Both the position numbers and the translations under genes were made by a program. A stretch of 64,000 bases of DNA from Alphaproteobacteria bacterium. GTDB taxonomy: Bacteria > Pseudomonadota > Alphaproteobacteria > Rhodospirillales > Casp-alpha2. Under the pieces are notes generated by a model. That model searched no databases, was not told the DNA's origin, and was given only the letters and a program-made list of their open reading frames with translations. The first letter of the stretch is position 1. Each line of letters opens with the position of its first letter. The stretch spans positions 124,001 to 188,000 of the forward strand of contig JAJRRU010000010.1 in NCBI GenBank assembly GCA_024279135.1, given 5' to 3'. Shown piece by piece: positions 51,039 to 60,499 of this stretch.

Positions 51039-52340
51039 ATGATCCGTTTCAGTATTCTGGTTTTCATTCTTGGTTTGTGGGGCGGACCGGCGCACGCCGT
51101 CGAGGTTCAGCGTGTCAAAACAGGCCTGGGATTTTCGGCCCTGTTGGTGGAAGATCACAGCAACCCGATCATCGCGTTTCGTTTCGCCTTTCACGGCGGC
51201 AGTGCGCTGGACCCTGAAACGCGTGTCGGACTGGCCAATCTGGTTTCCGGCCTGCTCGATGAAGGGGCGGGTGATCTGGACAGCCAGGCTTTTCAGGAGC
51301 GCCTCGAAGACGCCTCCATCCGGCTCAGTTTCAGTGCCGGATTTGATACCTTTGGCGGTAGCCTGACCACGTTGAGTGAAAACCGCGACGAGGCTTTCGC
51401 CCTGCTCAAACTGGCCCTGACCAGTCCCCGGTTCGATGCGGAACCGGTCGAGCGTATCCGCGGCCAGATTTTGTCGGGCATCGCCCAGAGCAGTGAAAAC
51501 CCCAATACCATCGCACACCAGGCATTATACAAATCCATGTTCGCAGATCATCCCTATGGTCGGCCGTCCAAGGGTAACCGTGAGACTGTCGAGGCCATAA
51601 CCAGTACAGATTTACAGGGTTTTGTGGCTCGGCGTCTGGCTCGTAATAACCTGCATATTGGTGTTACCGGGGACATAACCGCAGCGGAGTTGAAAACCGT
51701 ACTGGGCACTATATTTGGTGATTTGCCGGCCAAGGCAACACCCTGGAAGCTGCCACCCGCAACGGTACATTCCAGCGGTGGCGAGCAGGTTATCAACAAG
51801 CCCGTGCCGCAGAGTGCTATCGTTTTCGCCCAACCCGGTCTGTTGCGCGATGACCCGGATTTTTATGCCGCCTACGTGATGAATTATACCCTGGGCGGTG
51901 GCGGGTTTATTTCCCGCCTGTACCGTGAGGTGCGTGAAAAACGGGGACTGGCCTATTCGGTTTACAGTTATCTGACACCCATGGATAGCGCCGCGTTATA
52001 TATCGGTGGTGCCGGTACGGCTAATGAAAGTGTCAGCCAGACCCTGGCCGTGGTGCGCCAGCAATGGGCCTTGATGGCCGAACAGGGTATCACGGCTGAA
52101 GAACTGGAAAATGCCAAAACCTATCTGACCGGCTCATATCCTTTGCGGTTTTCTTCAAATGGGATGATAGCCGGCATGTTGCTCGGGGTTGATCTGGAGG
52201 GACTGGGGGCAGACTTTTTTGACCGGCGAAATGGTTTGATCGAGGCCGTGACACAAGACGATGTCAACCGGGTCGCAGGCAAGTTACTTGATGCGGAGCG
52301 ATTGACGTTTATTATTGTCGGCCAACCTGAAGGTTTGTAA
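51039..52340 (+). CDS. M16 family peptidase-like protein, inactive partner
   Basis: A 433-residue exported protein (signal peptide ending in GPAHAVEV) of the M16 fold. At the place of the HxxEH motif it has [11 protein letters not shown], without zinc ligands. The C-terminal [19 protein letters not shown] is the conserved substrate-binding motif of non-catalytic M16 subunits. It probably forms a heterodimer with the protein encoded four bases upstream. Confidence 0.9.
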   Translation: MIRFSILVFILGLWGGPAHAVEVQRVKTGLGFSALLVEDHSNPIIAFRFAFHGGSALDPETRVGLANLVSGLLDEGAGDLDSQAFQERLEDASIRLSFSAGFDTFGGSLTTLSENRDEAFALLKLALTSPRFDAEPVERIRGQILSGIAQSSENPNTIAHQALYKSMFADHPYGRPSKGNRETVEAITSTDLQGFVARRLARNNLHIGVTGDITAAELKTVLGTIFGDLPAKATPWKLPPATVHSSGGEQVINKPVPQSAIVFAQPGLLRDDPDFYAAYVMNYTLGGGGFISRLYREVREKRGLAYSVYSYLTPMDSAALYIGGAGTANESVSQTLAVVRQQWALMAEQGITAEELENAKTYLTGSYPLRFSSNGMIAGMLLGVDLEGLGADFFDRRNGLIEAVTQDDVNRVAGKLLDAERLTFIIVGQPEGL

Positions 52341-52345
52341 ATCCC

Positions 52346-54142
52346 ATGGTCCTGCGCTTGTTGCCCGAGACCCTGATCAATCGCATCGCCGCTGGTGAGG
52401 TCGTCGAGCGTCCGGCTTCGGTGGTCAAGGAGTTGTGTGAAAACAGCATTGATGCCGGGGCCAGCCATATTGACGTGACCTTGCGCGATGGCGGTCAGAG
52501 CCTGATTTCGGTGCTCGATGATGGCTGTGGCATGACAGCCAATGAGTTGAGCCTGGCCATCGAGCGTCACGCCACATCAAAATTACCCGACGATGACCTG
52601 GTCACCATCAACTCACTGGGGTTTCGCGGTGAAGCCCTGCCGTCTATCGGCGCGGTGGCCCGGCTGGTTATCACATCGCGACGCACCGGTACTGATGAAG
52701 CCTGGAAGATCACCGTGCAGGGTGGCCGCAAGTCAGACCCCGAGCCTGCCGCCCATGCCCAGGGAACCAGCGTCGAGGTGCGTGATTTATTCTATGCCAC
52801 ACCGGCTCGTCTGAAGTTCATGAAATCGGTTCGCGCCGAACAAAACCAGGCGGTGGAAATTCTTAACCGGCTGGCCATGGCCAACCCGAACATTGGCTTT
52901 ACCCTTTCGGATGGCAATCGTCATCTGATCAAGCTGGCGCCCGCGCAAGGCGAGTTGTTTTCCGCCCGGATGGTGCGTCTGATGGCGATCATGGGGCGCG
53001 ATTTTGCCGACAACGCAATGACCATCGAAGCAGAGCGCCAGGGTGTGAGGCTGACCGGTCATGCCTCGTTGCCAACCCTGAACCGGGGCAATGGGGCCAA
53101 GCAATTCCTGTTTGTCAATGGCCGCCCGGTTCGTGATAAATTGCTGGTCGGTGCCGTGCGCGGGGCGTATCGGGATTTTCTGGCGTCGGATCGTTATCCG
53201 CTGGTCGCGCTGTTTCTCGAACTGCCCGGTGAGGCGGTCGATGTCAATGTGCACCCGGCTAAAACCGAGGTTCGGTTTCGTGATGCCGGGCTGGTCCGCG
53301 GGTTGATTGTCGGGGCCTTAAAACATGGGCTGGCAGATGCTGGGCACCGCGCCTCAAGCACCGTCAGTGATGCCGCTTTGGGGGCTTTTAAAACGACCCC
53401 GGCGTCCTATCAGTTTTGGGGGACGTCACGCCCGTCAGGCTCTATGTCACAAACCCTGTCGGATCGCTCCCAGGAATTCCACCGTCCGTTAGACGACCGC
53501 AACGCCCCCCCGCAGGCCCGTCAGGTCGAAGATTTAACACCCCACGACGACATCCCGGATGATTATCCGCTGGGTGTGGCGCGTGGTCAGCTGCACGCCA
53601 CTTATATCGTATCGCAAACAAGCGACGGTATCGTAATCGTCGATCAGCACGCCGCCCATGAGCGGCTGGTCCATGAGCGCCTTAAAGCGGCACTGGAAAG
53701 TGGCGGGGTGGCCCGGCAAGGGTTGTTGATCCCCGAGGTTATCGAGCTGGACGAAGCCGCCGTGGCGCGGTTGCTTGAGCGAGCCCATGAACTGGCCGAA
53801 CTGGGTCTGGTCATCGAGGGTTTTGGTCCGGCGACCATCGTTGTTCGCGAAACTCCGGCTTTGCTGGGTGATACGGATGTGAAGGGTATGATTCTGGATC
53901 TGGCCGATGATCTGAGCGAAATGGATGAAGCGTTGAGCCTGAAAGACCGGCTCGGTGATGTGGTTGCGTCCATGGCCTGTCACGGCAGCGTGCGGGCTGG
54001 CCGGATCATGAATGGTGCTGAAATGAACGCCCTGTTGCGCGAGATGGAAGCCACGCCTCATTCCGGTCAGTGCAGCCATGGCCGCCCGACTTACGTAGCG
54101 CTGAAATTACACGATATCGAAAAACTTTTTGGCAGGCGCTAG
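52346..54142 (+). CDS. mutL: DNA mismatch repair protein MutL
   Basis: A 598-residue protein. The N-terminal GHKL ATPase shows [27 protein letters not shown] and the [11 protein letters not shown] loop. The C-terminal dimerisation domain contains [12 protein letters not shown], fitting the endonuclease motif DQHA(x)2E(x)4E, so this MutL should nick DNA, unlike E. coli MutL. It is six bases after the M16 pair and probably cotranscribed. Confidence 0.96.
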   Translation: MVLRLLPETLINRIAAGEVVERPASVVKELCENSIDAGASHIDVTLRDGGQSLISVLDDGCGMTANELSLAIERHATSKLPDDDLVTINSLGFRGEALPSIGAVARLVITSRRTGTDEAWKITVQGGRKSDPEPAAHAQGTSVEVRDLFYATPARLKFMKSVRAEQNQAVEILNRLAMANPNIGFTLSDGNRHLIKLAPAQGELFSARMVRLMAIMGRDFADNAMTIEAERQGVRLTGHASLPTLNRGNGAKQFLFVNGRPVRDKLLVGAVRGAYRDFLASDRYPLVALFLELPGEAVDVNVHPAKTEVRFRDAGLVRGLIVGALKHGLADAGHRASSTVSDAALGAFKTTPASYQFWGTSRPSGSMSQTLSDRSQEFHRPLDDRNAPPQARQVEDLTPHDDIPDDYPLGVARGQLHATYIVSQTSDGIVIVDQHAAHERLVHERLKAALESGGVARQGLLIPEVIELDEAAVARLLERAHELAELGLVIEGFGPATIVVRETPALLGDTDVKGMILDLADDLSEMDEALSLKDRLGDVVASMACHGSVRAGRIMNGAEMNALLREMEATPHSGQCSHGRPTYVALKLHDIEKLFGRR

Positions 54143-54154
54143 GATAAAACCCTC

Positions 54155-55390
54155 ATGTCGTCTGCTCCTCACCCATCCCCCGAACATGCCTACCGCTGGG
54201 TCATTGTGGTAGTTTCTGCCATCATACTGGCACTCAGCATGGGGTTGATGGTTAACGGTGTTTCGGTATTTTTTATCCCCCTTCATGATGAGTTTGGCTG
54301 GCAACGCGGCTCGGTAGCGTTGATTAATTTTTCCGGTCTGATGGGGCTGGCTATCGGCGGGGTGGTCATGGGCAAGGTTGCAGACCAGACCTCAACCCGG
54401 CGGGTATGTCTGATCGGTGCGGTGGTTCTGGGTTTGTGTGTCCTGGCTGCCTCAATGGCTCATGACCTGTGGCAGTTCTATGTGATATTTTTCGTAGCCG
54501 GGGTCTTTGGTGCCGGATCGTTATACACACCCCTGCTCGCCAATGTGGGCAACTGGTTTGTGAACAATCCGGGGCTGGCACTGGGCATTGCATCTGCGGG
54601 CCAGGCGTTGGGTCAGGGCGCGGTGCCTTTTGGTGTTGCGGTTCTGATCGGCATGATGGGCTGGCGCGGTGCCTTGGTGACTATGGCGGTCATCATGCTG
54701 ATTGTGCTTTTACCGTTAGCCATGTTGATCCGCCAACCACCACGAAACAACGCTGTGGCCGCAACAGGCCATGACGTGTCAGATGATGAGAACCCCACCG
54801 TTCTACCGCCCAAAGTGGCCGTGAGGTGGCTTGGTATTGCGGTGCTTTTTTGCTGTATCTGCATGTCCGTGCCCTTGATCCATCTGGTGCCGTTAATCCA
54901 GGACCGGGGTTTTTCCCTGGAAGATGCAGGCAGTGTGATTTTTTTGATGTTGATCGTTGCTATCCTGGGGCGCATCGCATTTGGCAAGCTGGCCGATATG
55001 ATTGGCGCCATCAGGGCATACTGGATTGCCTCGTGCTGGCAGACACTACTGGTCGTTGGGTTCTTGTATATCGATACTCTTGACGGGTTTTACCTGTTTG
55101 CTGCGATCTACGGTTTCGGCTATGCCGGGGTGATGACTGGGTTGCTGGTCTGTGTGCGGGTTTTGACACCCCTTGCCCGGCGGGCCTCAGCCCTTGGTAT
55201 CGTCAGTTTATTTGGATTCCTGGGTCACGGGATCGGCGGTTATCAGGGCGGATTTTTCTTTGACATGACCGGGAATTATACCCTTACCTATACCAATGCG
55301 GCACTGGCGGGTGGCATTAATCTGGTGATCGTGGCGGCACTTTATTTCACCTACTCGCGCAGACGATTGGCACTGGCCATGCCCAACTAG
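54155..55390 (+). CDS. MFS transporter
   Basis: A 411-residue twelve-helix transporter. Typical MFS segments are GVVMGKVADQTSTRRV between helices 2 and 3 and GRIAFGKLADMIGAIRAYW in the second half. The general pattern resembles monocarboxylate/oxalate transporters, but the substrate cannot be named. It is 12 bases downstream of mutL and convergent with rsmD, ten bases apart. Confidence 0.88.
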   Translation: MSSAPHPSPEHAYRWVIVVVSAIILALSMGLMVNGVSVFFIPLHDEFGWQRGSVALINFSGLMGLAIGGVVMGKVADQTSTRRVCLIGAVVLGLCVLAASMAHDLWQFYVIFFVAGVFGAGSLYTPLLANVGNWFVNNPGLALGIASAGQALGQGAVPFGVAVLIGMMGWRGALVTMAVIMLIVLLPLAMLIRQPPRNNAVAATGHDVSDDENPTVLPPKVAVRWLGIAVLFCCICMSVPLIHLVPLIQDRGFSLEDAGSVIFLMLIVAILGRIAFGKLADMIGAIRAYWIASCWQTLLVVGFLYIDTLDGFYLFAAIYGFGYAGVMTGLLVCVRVLTPLARRASALGIVSLFGFLGHGIGGYQGGFFFDMTGNYTLTYTNAALAGGINLVIVAALYFTYSRRRLALAMPN

Positions 55391-55400
55391 GGTCCTGACC

Positions 55401-55976
55401 TTAGGGATTGTCAGGCATGTTACGCAGAAACGTCATCCGTGCGGCCCCATAGGTTCGTGTATCGATCAGCTCAAATCCGTCGGGTGTGGTGAACTGATAA
55501 TCTGCCTCGGTTTCGATCACCACCACGGCTTGATCGGCGAGCCAGCCTTTGGTCTGAAATGCCTTCAGGCTTGGCTCTATCAGGCCCAGTCCGTAGGGTG
55601 GATCGAGGAATGCCAGTGCGGCTGGACAAACCATAGCAAAAGGAACTCGCCCGGGATTGATGCCATCCTGGCGGATCATCAAACAGTTTGCATTCATATC
55701 TAGGCTGGCGGCATTGGCACCGATACAGCTAATGGCCTCGCGCGAGGTGTCCACAAACACGGCTCTGTGCGCACCACGAGACAGGGCTTCCAGACCCAGT
55801 GCACCGGACCCGGCAAAGATATCGAGCACGGTGATACCATCAAAATCCACGGCTGGTTTACCGTTAAGCAGGATATTAAAAATCGCACTACGCGCCCGGT
55901 CGGACGTGGGGCGCACAGCCTCGCCTGAGGGGGCTTTCAGGGCACGTCCGCGATGGCTGCCTGCGATTATCCGCAT
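55401..55976 (-). CDS. rsmD: 16S rRNA (guanine966-N2)-methyltransferase RsmD
   Basis: A 191-residue SAM methyltransferase. The start MRIIAGSHRGRALKAP and RPTSDRARSAIFNIL are RsmD signatures; SAM motif VLDIFAGSGALGLEALSRG; catalytic FLDPPYG (D/NPPY motif). It methylates G966 of 16S rRNA. It lies five bases after the pseudouridine synthase gene on the same strand. Confidence 0.95.
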   Translation of the reverse strand: MRIIAGSHRGRALKAPSGEAVRPTSDRARSAIFNILLNGKPAVDFDGITVLDIFAGSGALGLEALSRGAHRAVFVDTSREAISCIGANAASLDMNANCLMIRQDGINPGRVPFAMVCPAALAFLDPPYGLGLIEPSLKAFQTKGWLADQAVVVIETEADYQFTTPDGFELIDTRTYGAARMTFLRNMPDNP

Positions 55977-55981
55977 GGTCG

Positions 55982-56743
55982 CTAATCCAGCTTGAAGTCT
56001 TTGGGCAGGCTGTCTTTCAACATGCGCCGGGCAACCTCGGTGACCGCCCCGCGCGCCATGCTGCCCAGTTGAAACGGACCGTAAGTGGTGCGTATGAGCC
56101 GGGTCACCTGATAACCCAGGTGTTCCATGACCACCCGGATTTCGCGGTTTTTACCTTCCGTCAGGGATAAGGTCAGCCAGGCGTTAGCACCCTTTTGACT
56201 GTCCAGTGTGGCCCGGATGGCACCATACCGTATGCCGGAAATGGTGACGCCTTTTGCCAGTTTGGTTAATTGGTCCTCATCGACCCGGCCATTGACCCGG
56301 ACCCGATAACGCCGGATCCAGCCGGTTTGCGGTTTTTCCATGTGGCGGGCCAGTTCGCCGTTGTTGGTCATCAACAGCAAACCTTCCGAGGTGTAGTCGA
56401 GCCGCCCAACCGATATGACACGTGGCATTCCGGGGGGCATTTTGTCGAACACAGTCTCGCGGCCCTCCGGGTCATTGTGGCTGACGATCAATCCGGCAGG
56501 CTTGTGATAGCGCCACAGTTTGGTTTCCTGTTTATCGGTGATGGGATTGCCATCGACGGTGATGATATTGGCACCGGTGACGGTAAAGGCCGGACTTTCG
56601 AGCAGCTTTCCATCGACGCTGACGCGGCCATCATTGATCCAGCGTTCGGCTTCGCGGCGGGAACACAATCCGGCACGGGCCATGACCTTGGCAATGCGTT
56701 CGCCGTCGGCAGTTACGTTTGAATTTTTTGTTTTGTCTGTCAT
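55982..56743 (-). CDS. Pseudouridine synthase, RsuA/RluB family
   Basis: A 253-residue rRNA or tRNA pseudouridine synthase. An S4 domain (RIAKVMARAGLCSRREAERW) precedes the catalytic domain with the aspartate in VGRLDYTSEGLLLMTNNGE and the late KNREIRVVMEHLGYQVTRLI. It most resembles RluB (23S rRNA U2605). I prefer ATG 56743 because AGAAAG lies upstream; the frame continues to 56806. Confidence 0.88.
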   Translation of the reverse strand: MTDKTKNSNVTADGERIAKVMARAGLCSRREAERWINDGRVSVDGKLLESPAFTVTGANIITVDGNPITDKQETKLWRYHKPAGLIVSHNDPEGRETVFDKMPPGMPRVISVGRLDYTSEGLLLMTNNGELARHMEKPQTGWIRRYRVRVNGRVDEDQLTKLAKGVTISGIRYGAIRATLDSQKGANAWLTLSLTEGKNREIRVVMEHLGYQVTRLIRTTYGPFQLGSMARGAVTEVARRMLKDSLPKDFKLD

Positions 56744-56824
56744 TGATATCTTTCTTGTGGGCATGAGGCCCGGCGCGACATTAGCACTTGCATTGCGTCC
56801 TGTCATGACGAGACTGTGACGATC

Positions 56825-57289
56825 ATGACAAAAAACTTAACAGATAATCCTTATATGTTGCAGGCCTTGCAGGCGGCCCGCCGGGCTGGTGAACGTGGCG
56901 ATGTGCCGGTCGGGGCTGTCCTGATCGATACGCTCAGTGGTGAGGTTATCTCAAGTCACGGTAATCGGGTCGAAGCCGATCATGACCCCACGGCCCACGC
57001 CGAAATGCTGGTGATCCGGGAAGCCTGCGCAAAGCTCAGCACGCCCCGTCTCGGTCATTGTGATCTTTATGTCACGCTGGAACCATGCGGTATGTGTGCG
57101 ACGGCCATATCACTGGCCCGCATCCGCAGGCTGTATTTTGCGGCCTATGATCCCAAGGGCGGCGGTGTGGAACACGGACCGCAGATGTTTTCCCAGTCGA
57201 GCTGTCACCACGCTCCACAGGTCTACGGCGGGATTGGTGAACTGGCTGCCAGCGAGCTGTTGAAGGATTTTTTCGCCACGCGCCGTTGA
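56825..57289 (+). CDS. tadA: tRNA adenosine(34) deaminase TadA
   Basis: A 154-residue deaminase (from ATG 56825; a GTG at 56816 is an alternative). Zinc site: PTAHAEMLVI with the catalytic glutamate, and LEPCGMCATAIS with two cysteines. It makes inosine at position 34 of tRNA-Arg(ACG). The C-terminal HAPQVYGGIGELAASELLKDFF is typical. It is divergent from the pseudouridine synthase gene, with the usual neighbour rsmD next. Confidence 0.93.
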   Translation: MTKNLTDNPYMLQALQAARRAGERGDVPVGAVLIDTLSGEVISSHGNRVEADHDPTAHAEMLVIREACAKLSTPRLGHCDLYVTLEPCGMCATAISLARIRRLYFAAYDPKGGGVEHGPQMFSQSSCHHAPQVYGGIGELAASELLKDFFATRR

Positions 57290-57306
57290 GCTAATCCTGA
57301 TGCAGG

Positions 57307-58113
57307 CTAACGCAAATGTTTACGGACCAGCCCGGAGATGATGCCGCGCATGGTACGGACTTCCTGATCGGTCATTTGGGCGCGCTGGAAAATAGTCCGG
57401 ATATTGCGCACCATGGCCGGGCGTTTTTCCGGTGGACGCAGGAACCCGCAAGCATCCAGTTCGCTCTCCAGATGTTCAAACATGTTAATCAGATCCTGCT
57501 TGTCAGCCAACCGGGTGCGCTCAACCGGCGGGGCTGGCAGGCTTGCCTTGCGCTCGCTCTCGCTATCGCCCAGGCTGGCCTGATACCATTCATAGCTGAT
57601 ACAAAAAACCGCCTGTGCCAGATTGAGCGATTTAAACGCCGGGTTCAGGGGCACCACCAACAGGGCATCGGCGAGCACCACATCGTCGTTTTTAAGGCCC
57701 ATGGCCTCGGGGCCAAAGATAATTCCCGATTTGCGGTCGTCGTTCGCCGCACTATGCAAAGCACTTGCGGCCTCTCGTGGGGTGGCGATGGATTGTGATG
57801 AGTCACGCGGGCGGGCGGTGGTCGCATAAACCAGTTGCAGATCGGCAATGGCGTCGCGGGTTGTGGTATAAACCTTGGTTTGATCGATCACCAGATCCGC
57901 GCCCGACGCACTGGCCCGGGCTTTTTCATTGGGCCAGCCATCACGCGGATTAACCAGCCTGAGTTCGCTCAGGCCATTGTTCAACATGGCGCGACAACAC
58001 ATGCCGATGTTTTCGCCCAGTTGCGGGTCGACCAGAATTATTACCGGGGCGTTGGTTGTGGCAGTAGATCCGGTTTCGGTTAGACCAGATGGGCTGCTTT
58101 TGGCTTCAGCCAT
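57307..58113 (-). CDS. trmJ: tRNA (cytidine/uridine-32-2'-O)-methyltransferase TrmJ
   Basis: A 268-residue SPOUT methyltransferase. IILVDPQLGENIGMCCRAM near residue 25 and LRLVNPRDGWPNEKARASASGA split across the fold entry are family features; the SAM knot is in FGPEAMGLKNDDVVLADALL and VPLNPAFKSLNLAQAV. It 2'-O-methylates position 32 of tRNAs. The ATG overlaps the cimA stop (TGATG), so it is coupled to cimA. Confidence 0.88.
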   Translation of the reverse strand: MAEAKSSPSGLTETGSTATTNAPVIILVDPQLGENIGMCCRAMLNNGLSELRLVNPRDGWPNEKARASASGADLVIDQTKVYTTTRDAIADLQLVYATTARPRDSSQSIATPREAASALHSAANDDRKSGIIFGPEAMGLKNDDVVLADALLVVPLNPAFKSLNLAQAVFCISYEWYQASLGDSESERKASLPAPPVERTRLADKQDLINMFEHLESELDACGFLRPPEKRPAMVRNIRTIFQRAQMTDQEVRTMRGIISGLVRKHLR

Positions 58114-59732
58114 CACAGGGAAATCTTTTCCCGGAACAACTTGAATATCAAACTGTCGCGCAGGGCATTATAGGAGGCATCGATAATATTGGGTGAGACC
58201 CCGATGGTGTTCCAGCTTTGTACGGTGCTGCCGGAGTTGTCAGGAATGCCATTGGAATCGGTGGTTTCGATCATGACCCGGGTTATGGCTCCGGTGCCGT
58301 CACCGGGTGTCAGGATGCGGACCTTGAAGTCGCTCAGGGACAGGCCTTCCAGTATGGGATAGCGAGGCAGTAATACTTTGCGCAAAGCCGCGTCCAATGC
58401 ATTGACCGGGCCGTTGCCCTCGGCAACGGTCATGTGTTCCTGGCCGTCAACAACCAATTTAACGGTTGCCTCAGACATGGTGATCAGATCGCCTTTGGTA
58501 TTCCACCTTCGGTCATCGATGACCCGGAAACTTTTACAATGGAAATAATCGGGGATCTCACCCAGTTCGCGGCGCGCCAGTAATTCGAAACTGGCCTCGG
58601 CCCCGTCATAGGCATAGCCCTCAAATTCCCGTTCCTTGACCAGATCGACCAGGCGGCCCAGCCGGGGGTCTTTGGGGTCAACATCAATACCGATTTCACG
58701 AAACCTGGCCAGGATATTGGCCCGACCGGCCTGATCGGAAACCACGATATGGCGCACGTTACCCACACTTTCGGGTTCCACATGTTCGTAGGTACGCGGG
58801 TCTTTTTCAACGGCTGAGACATGCAGGCCGCCTTTATGGGCAAAGGCCGACGAACCCACATAAGGGGCCGATTTGTTCGATGAACGACCAAGCCGTTCAT
58901 CGACAACGTGCGAGGCGTGGGTCAGTTTTTTCAATTGTTCGGACGTAATACCGATATCATAGCCCATCTTGAGCTTCAGGGTCGGGATGATGGTGACCAG
59001 GTTGGCGTTGCCGCAACGTTCACCCAGACCGTTCATGGCACCTTGCACCTGGCGTGCACCGGCACGCACGGCGGCCAGGGTATTTGCTACTGCGTTGGCG
59101 GTGTCATCATGACAATGAATGCCCACGTGATCGCCCGGAATAACCGCGCAGACCCCAGTCACGATGGCCTCGATCTCATGGGGCAGGGTGCCGCCGTTGG
59201 TATCGCACAGCACCACCCAGCGAGCCCCGGCTTCAAAGGCTGCGGTAATGCATGCCATGGCATATTCAGGATTGTCTTTATAACCATCAAAAAAATGCTC
59301 GGCGTCAAACAGGGCTTGTTTATTATGGTTGCTGACGGCCTTGACGCTGTCGGTGATCATGGAGATGTTCTCGGACCGTTCAATGCCAAGTGCCACATCA
59401 ACATGGAAATCCCAGGTTTTGCCGACCATACAGATCAGGGGTGTATCAACGCCGAGCAGGGCGTTCAGGCCGGGGTCATTTTCCGTGCTACGCCCACTGC
59501 GCCGGGTCATGCCGAAGGCCGCATATTGTGATGTTTTGAGCGTTGGCAGATTGGCAAAAAAGGCGTCATCCGTAGGGTTAGCCCCGGGCCATCCGCCTTC
59601 GATATAATCGATGCCGATGGCATCGAGGATACGCGAGATTACGATCTTGTCCTGACTGCTGAAATCAACACCTTGTGTCTGTGCGCCGTCACGTAATGTA
59701 ACGTCATAAATGTATACTCGATTGTCGCTCAT
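58113..59732 (-). CDS. cimA: (R)-citramalate synthase
   Basis: A 539-residue HMGL-like enzyme of the CimA family. Catalytic start YDVTLRDGAQTQGVDFS; DTNGGTLPHE; HCHDDTANAVANTLAAV; C-terminal LeuA-type regulatory domain after residue 400. It condenses pyruvate with acetyl-CoA to citramalate, a threonine-independent route to isoleucine. RDGAQTQG distinguishes it from LeuA. Upstream lie 185 bases with presumed promoter. Confidence 0.92.
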   Translation of the reverse strand: MSDNRVYIYDVTLRDGAQTQGVDFSSQDKIVISRILDAIGIDYIEGGWPGANPTDDAFFANLPTLKTSQYAAFGMTRRSGRSTENDPGLNALLGVDTPLICMVGKTWDFHVDVALGIERSENISMITDSVKAVSNHNKQALFDAEHFFDGYKDNPEYAMACITAAFEAGARWVVLCDTNGGTLPHEIEAIVTGVCAVIPGDHVGIHCHDDTANAVANTLAAVRAGARQVQGAMNGLGERCGNANLVTIIPTLKLKMGYDIGITSEQLKKLTHASHVVDERLGRSSNKSAPYVGSSAFAHKGGLHVSAVEKDPRTYEHVEPESVGNVRHIVVSDQAGRANILARFREIGIDVDPKDPRLGRLVDLVKEREFEGYAYDGAEASFELLARRELGEIPDYFHCKSFRVIDDRRWNTKGDLITMSEATVKLVVDGQEHMTVAEGNGPVNALDAALRKVLLPRYPILEGLSLSDFKVRILTPGDGTGAITRVMIETTDSNGIPDNSGSTVQSWNTIGVSPNIIDASYNALRDSLIFKLFREKISL

Positions 59733-59917
59733 GGGTTTTATGATGCCTGTATTGTGTCTTTGCGCCGAGATTGCCTTATTTCAACGGGGCTCACAAGGTA
59801 TTGCGATGGTAGAATCAAAGAAAATCTATAATACAGTGTAGACGTAACCTATGAGGACTTGCTAATCTACTGTAATATTGTGCGTATGAAGATATTCATA
59901 TCTAAAAAAAATTACAA

Positions 59918-60442
59918 ATGTCAAATATATACAGATCAAAAAACAGACATATTATAACTCTGAACGATCCTCAGTACCTGGTATTCAAAAACCGGGCGGA
60001 GGGTACGAATGTCAACGCCAAGACGCTGTTGGCGACCGATTACCTGAATCATTTCAATGAAGTCATTATGTTGCTGGAAATGATTCCCGACATGCCGGAG
60101 CTTCTGGAAGATGCTCATGACTGGACACCTAAATCATATAAGGACCATTTCAGGGTGGCCACCATTGCCGATTGCGAACTGGCAATCGAAGCCTATGAAT
60201 TTGTTCCAACGGCTTATAAAGATGCCTTTGAAGATGCCGTTGCCCATCTGGACTCCATGGTGATTAAAGGGATCGACATTATTGAAAAAGACCTGGAGAG
60301 CGGCAACATCGATTTTCTCCGCGAAACCGTTTCATATCAGTCGCGAACCGTACAGCAGGCCATGGACGTCGTCAGTGGCATCATCAATGGTCATCATAAT
60401 ATCGACCAGGACGAGGTTGACGCCTTGCTGAATGACACCTGA
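59918..60442 (+). CDS. Conserved hypothetical protein with FliM-like C-terminal motif
   Basis: A 174-residue acidic helical protein without signal or membrane span. Middle segments include LATDYLNHFNEVIMLLEM and DMPELLEDAHDWTPKSYKDH. The last 14 residues (NIDQDEVDALLNDT) resemble the CheY-binding motif LSQDEIDALL at the N-terminus of FliM. No function known. It is convergent with the large PAS/GGDEF/EAL gene, 57 bases away. An AT-rich upstream region probably holds its promoter. Confidence 0.6.
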   Translation: MSNIYRSKNRHIITLNDPQYLVFKNRAEGTNVNAKTLLATDYLNHFNEVIMLLEMIPDMPELLEDAHDWTPKSYKDHFRVATIADCELAIEAYEFVPTAYKDAFEDAVAHLDSMVIKGIDIIEKDLESGNIDFLRETVSYQSRTVQQAMDVVSGIINGHHNIDQDEVDALLNDT

Positions 60443-60499
60443 CTAATGACTGATAGAGGGGCTTTAGTATATGGCCGCACAACACAACCTGACGGCTGG

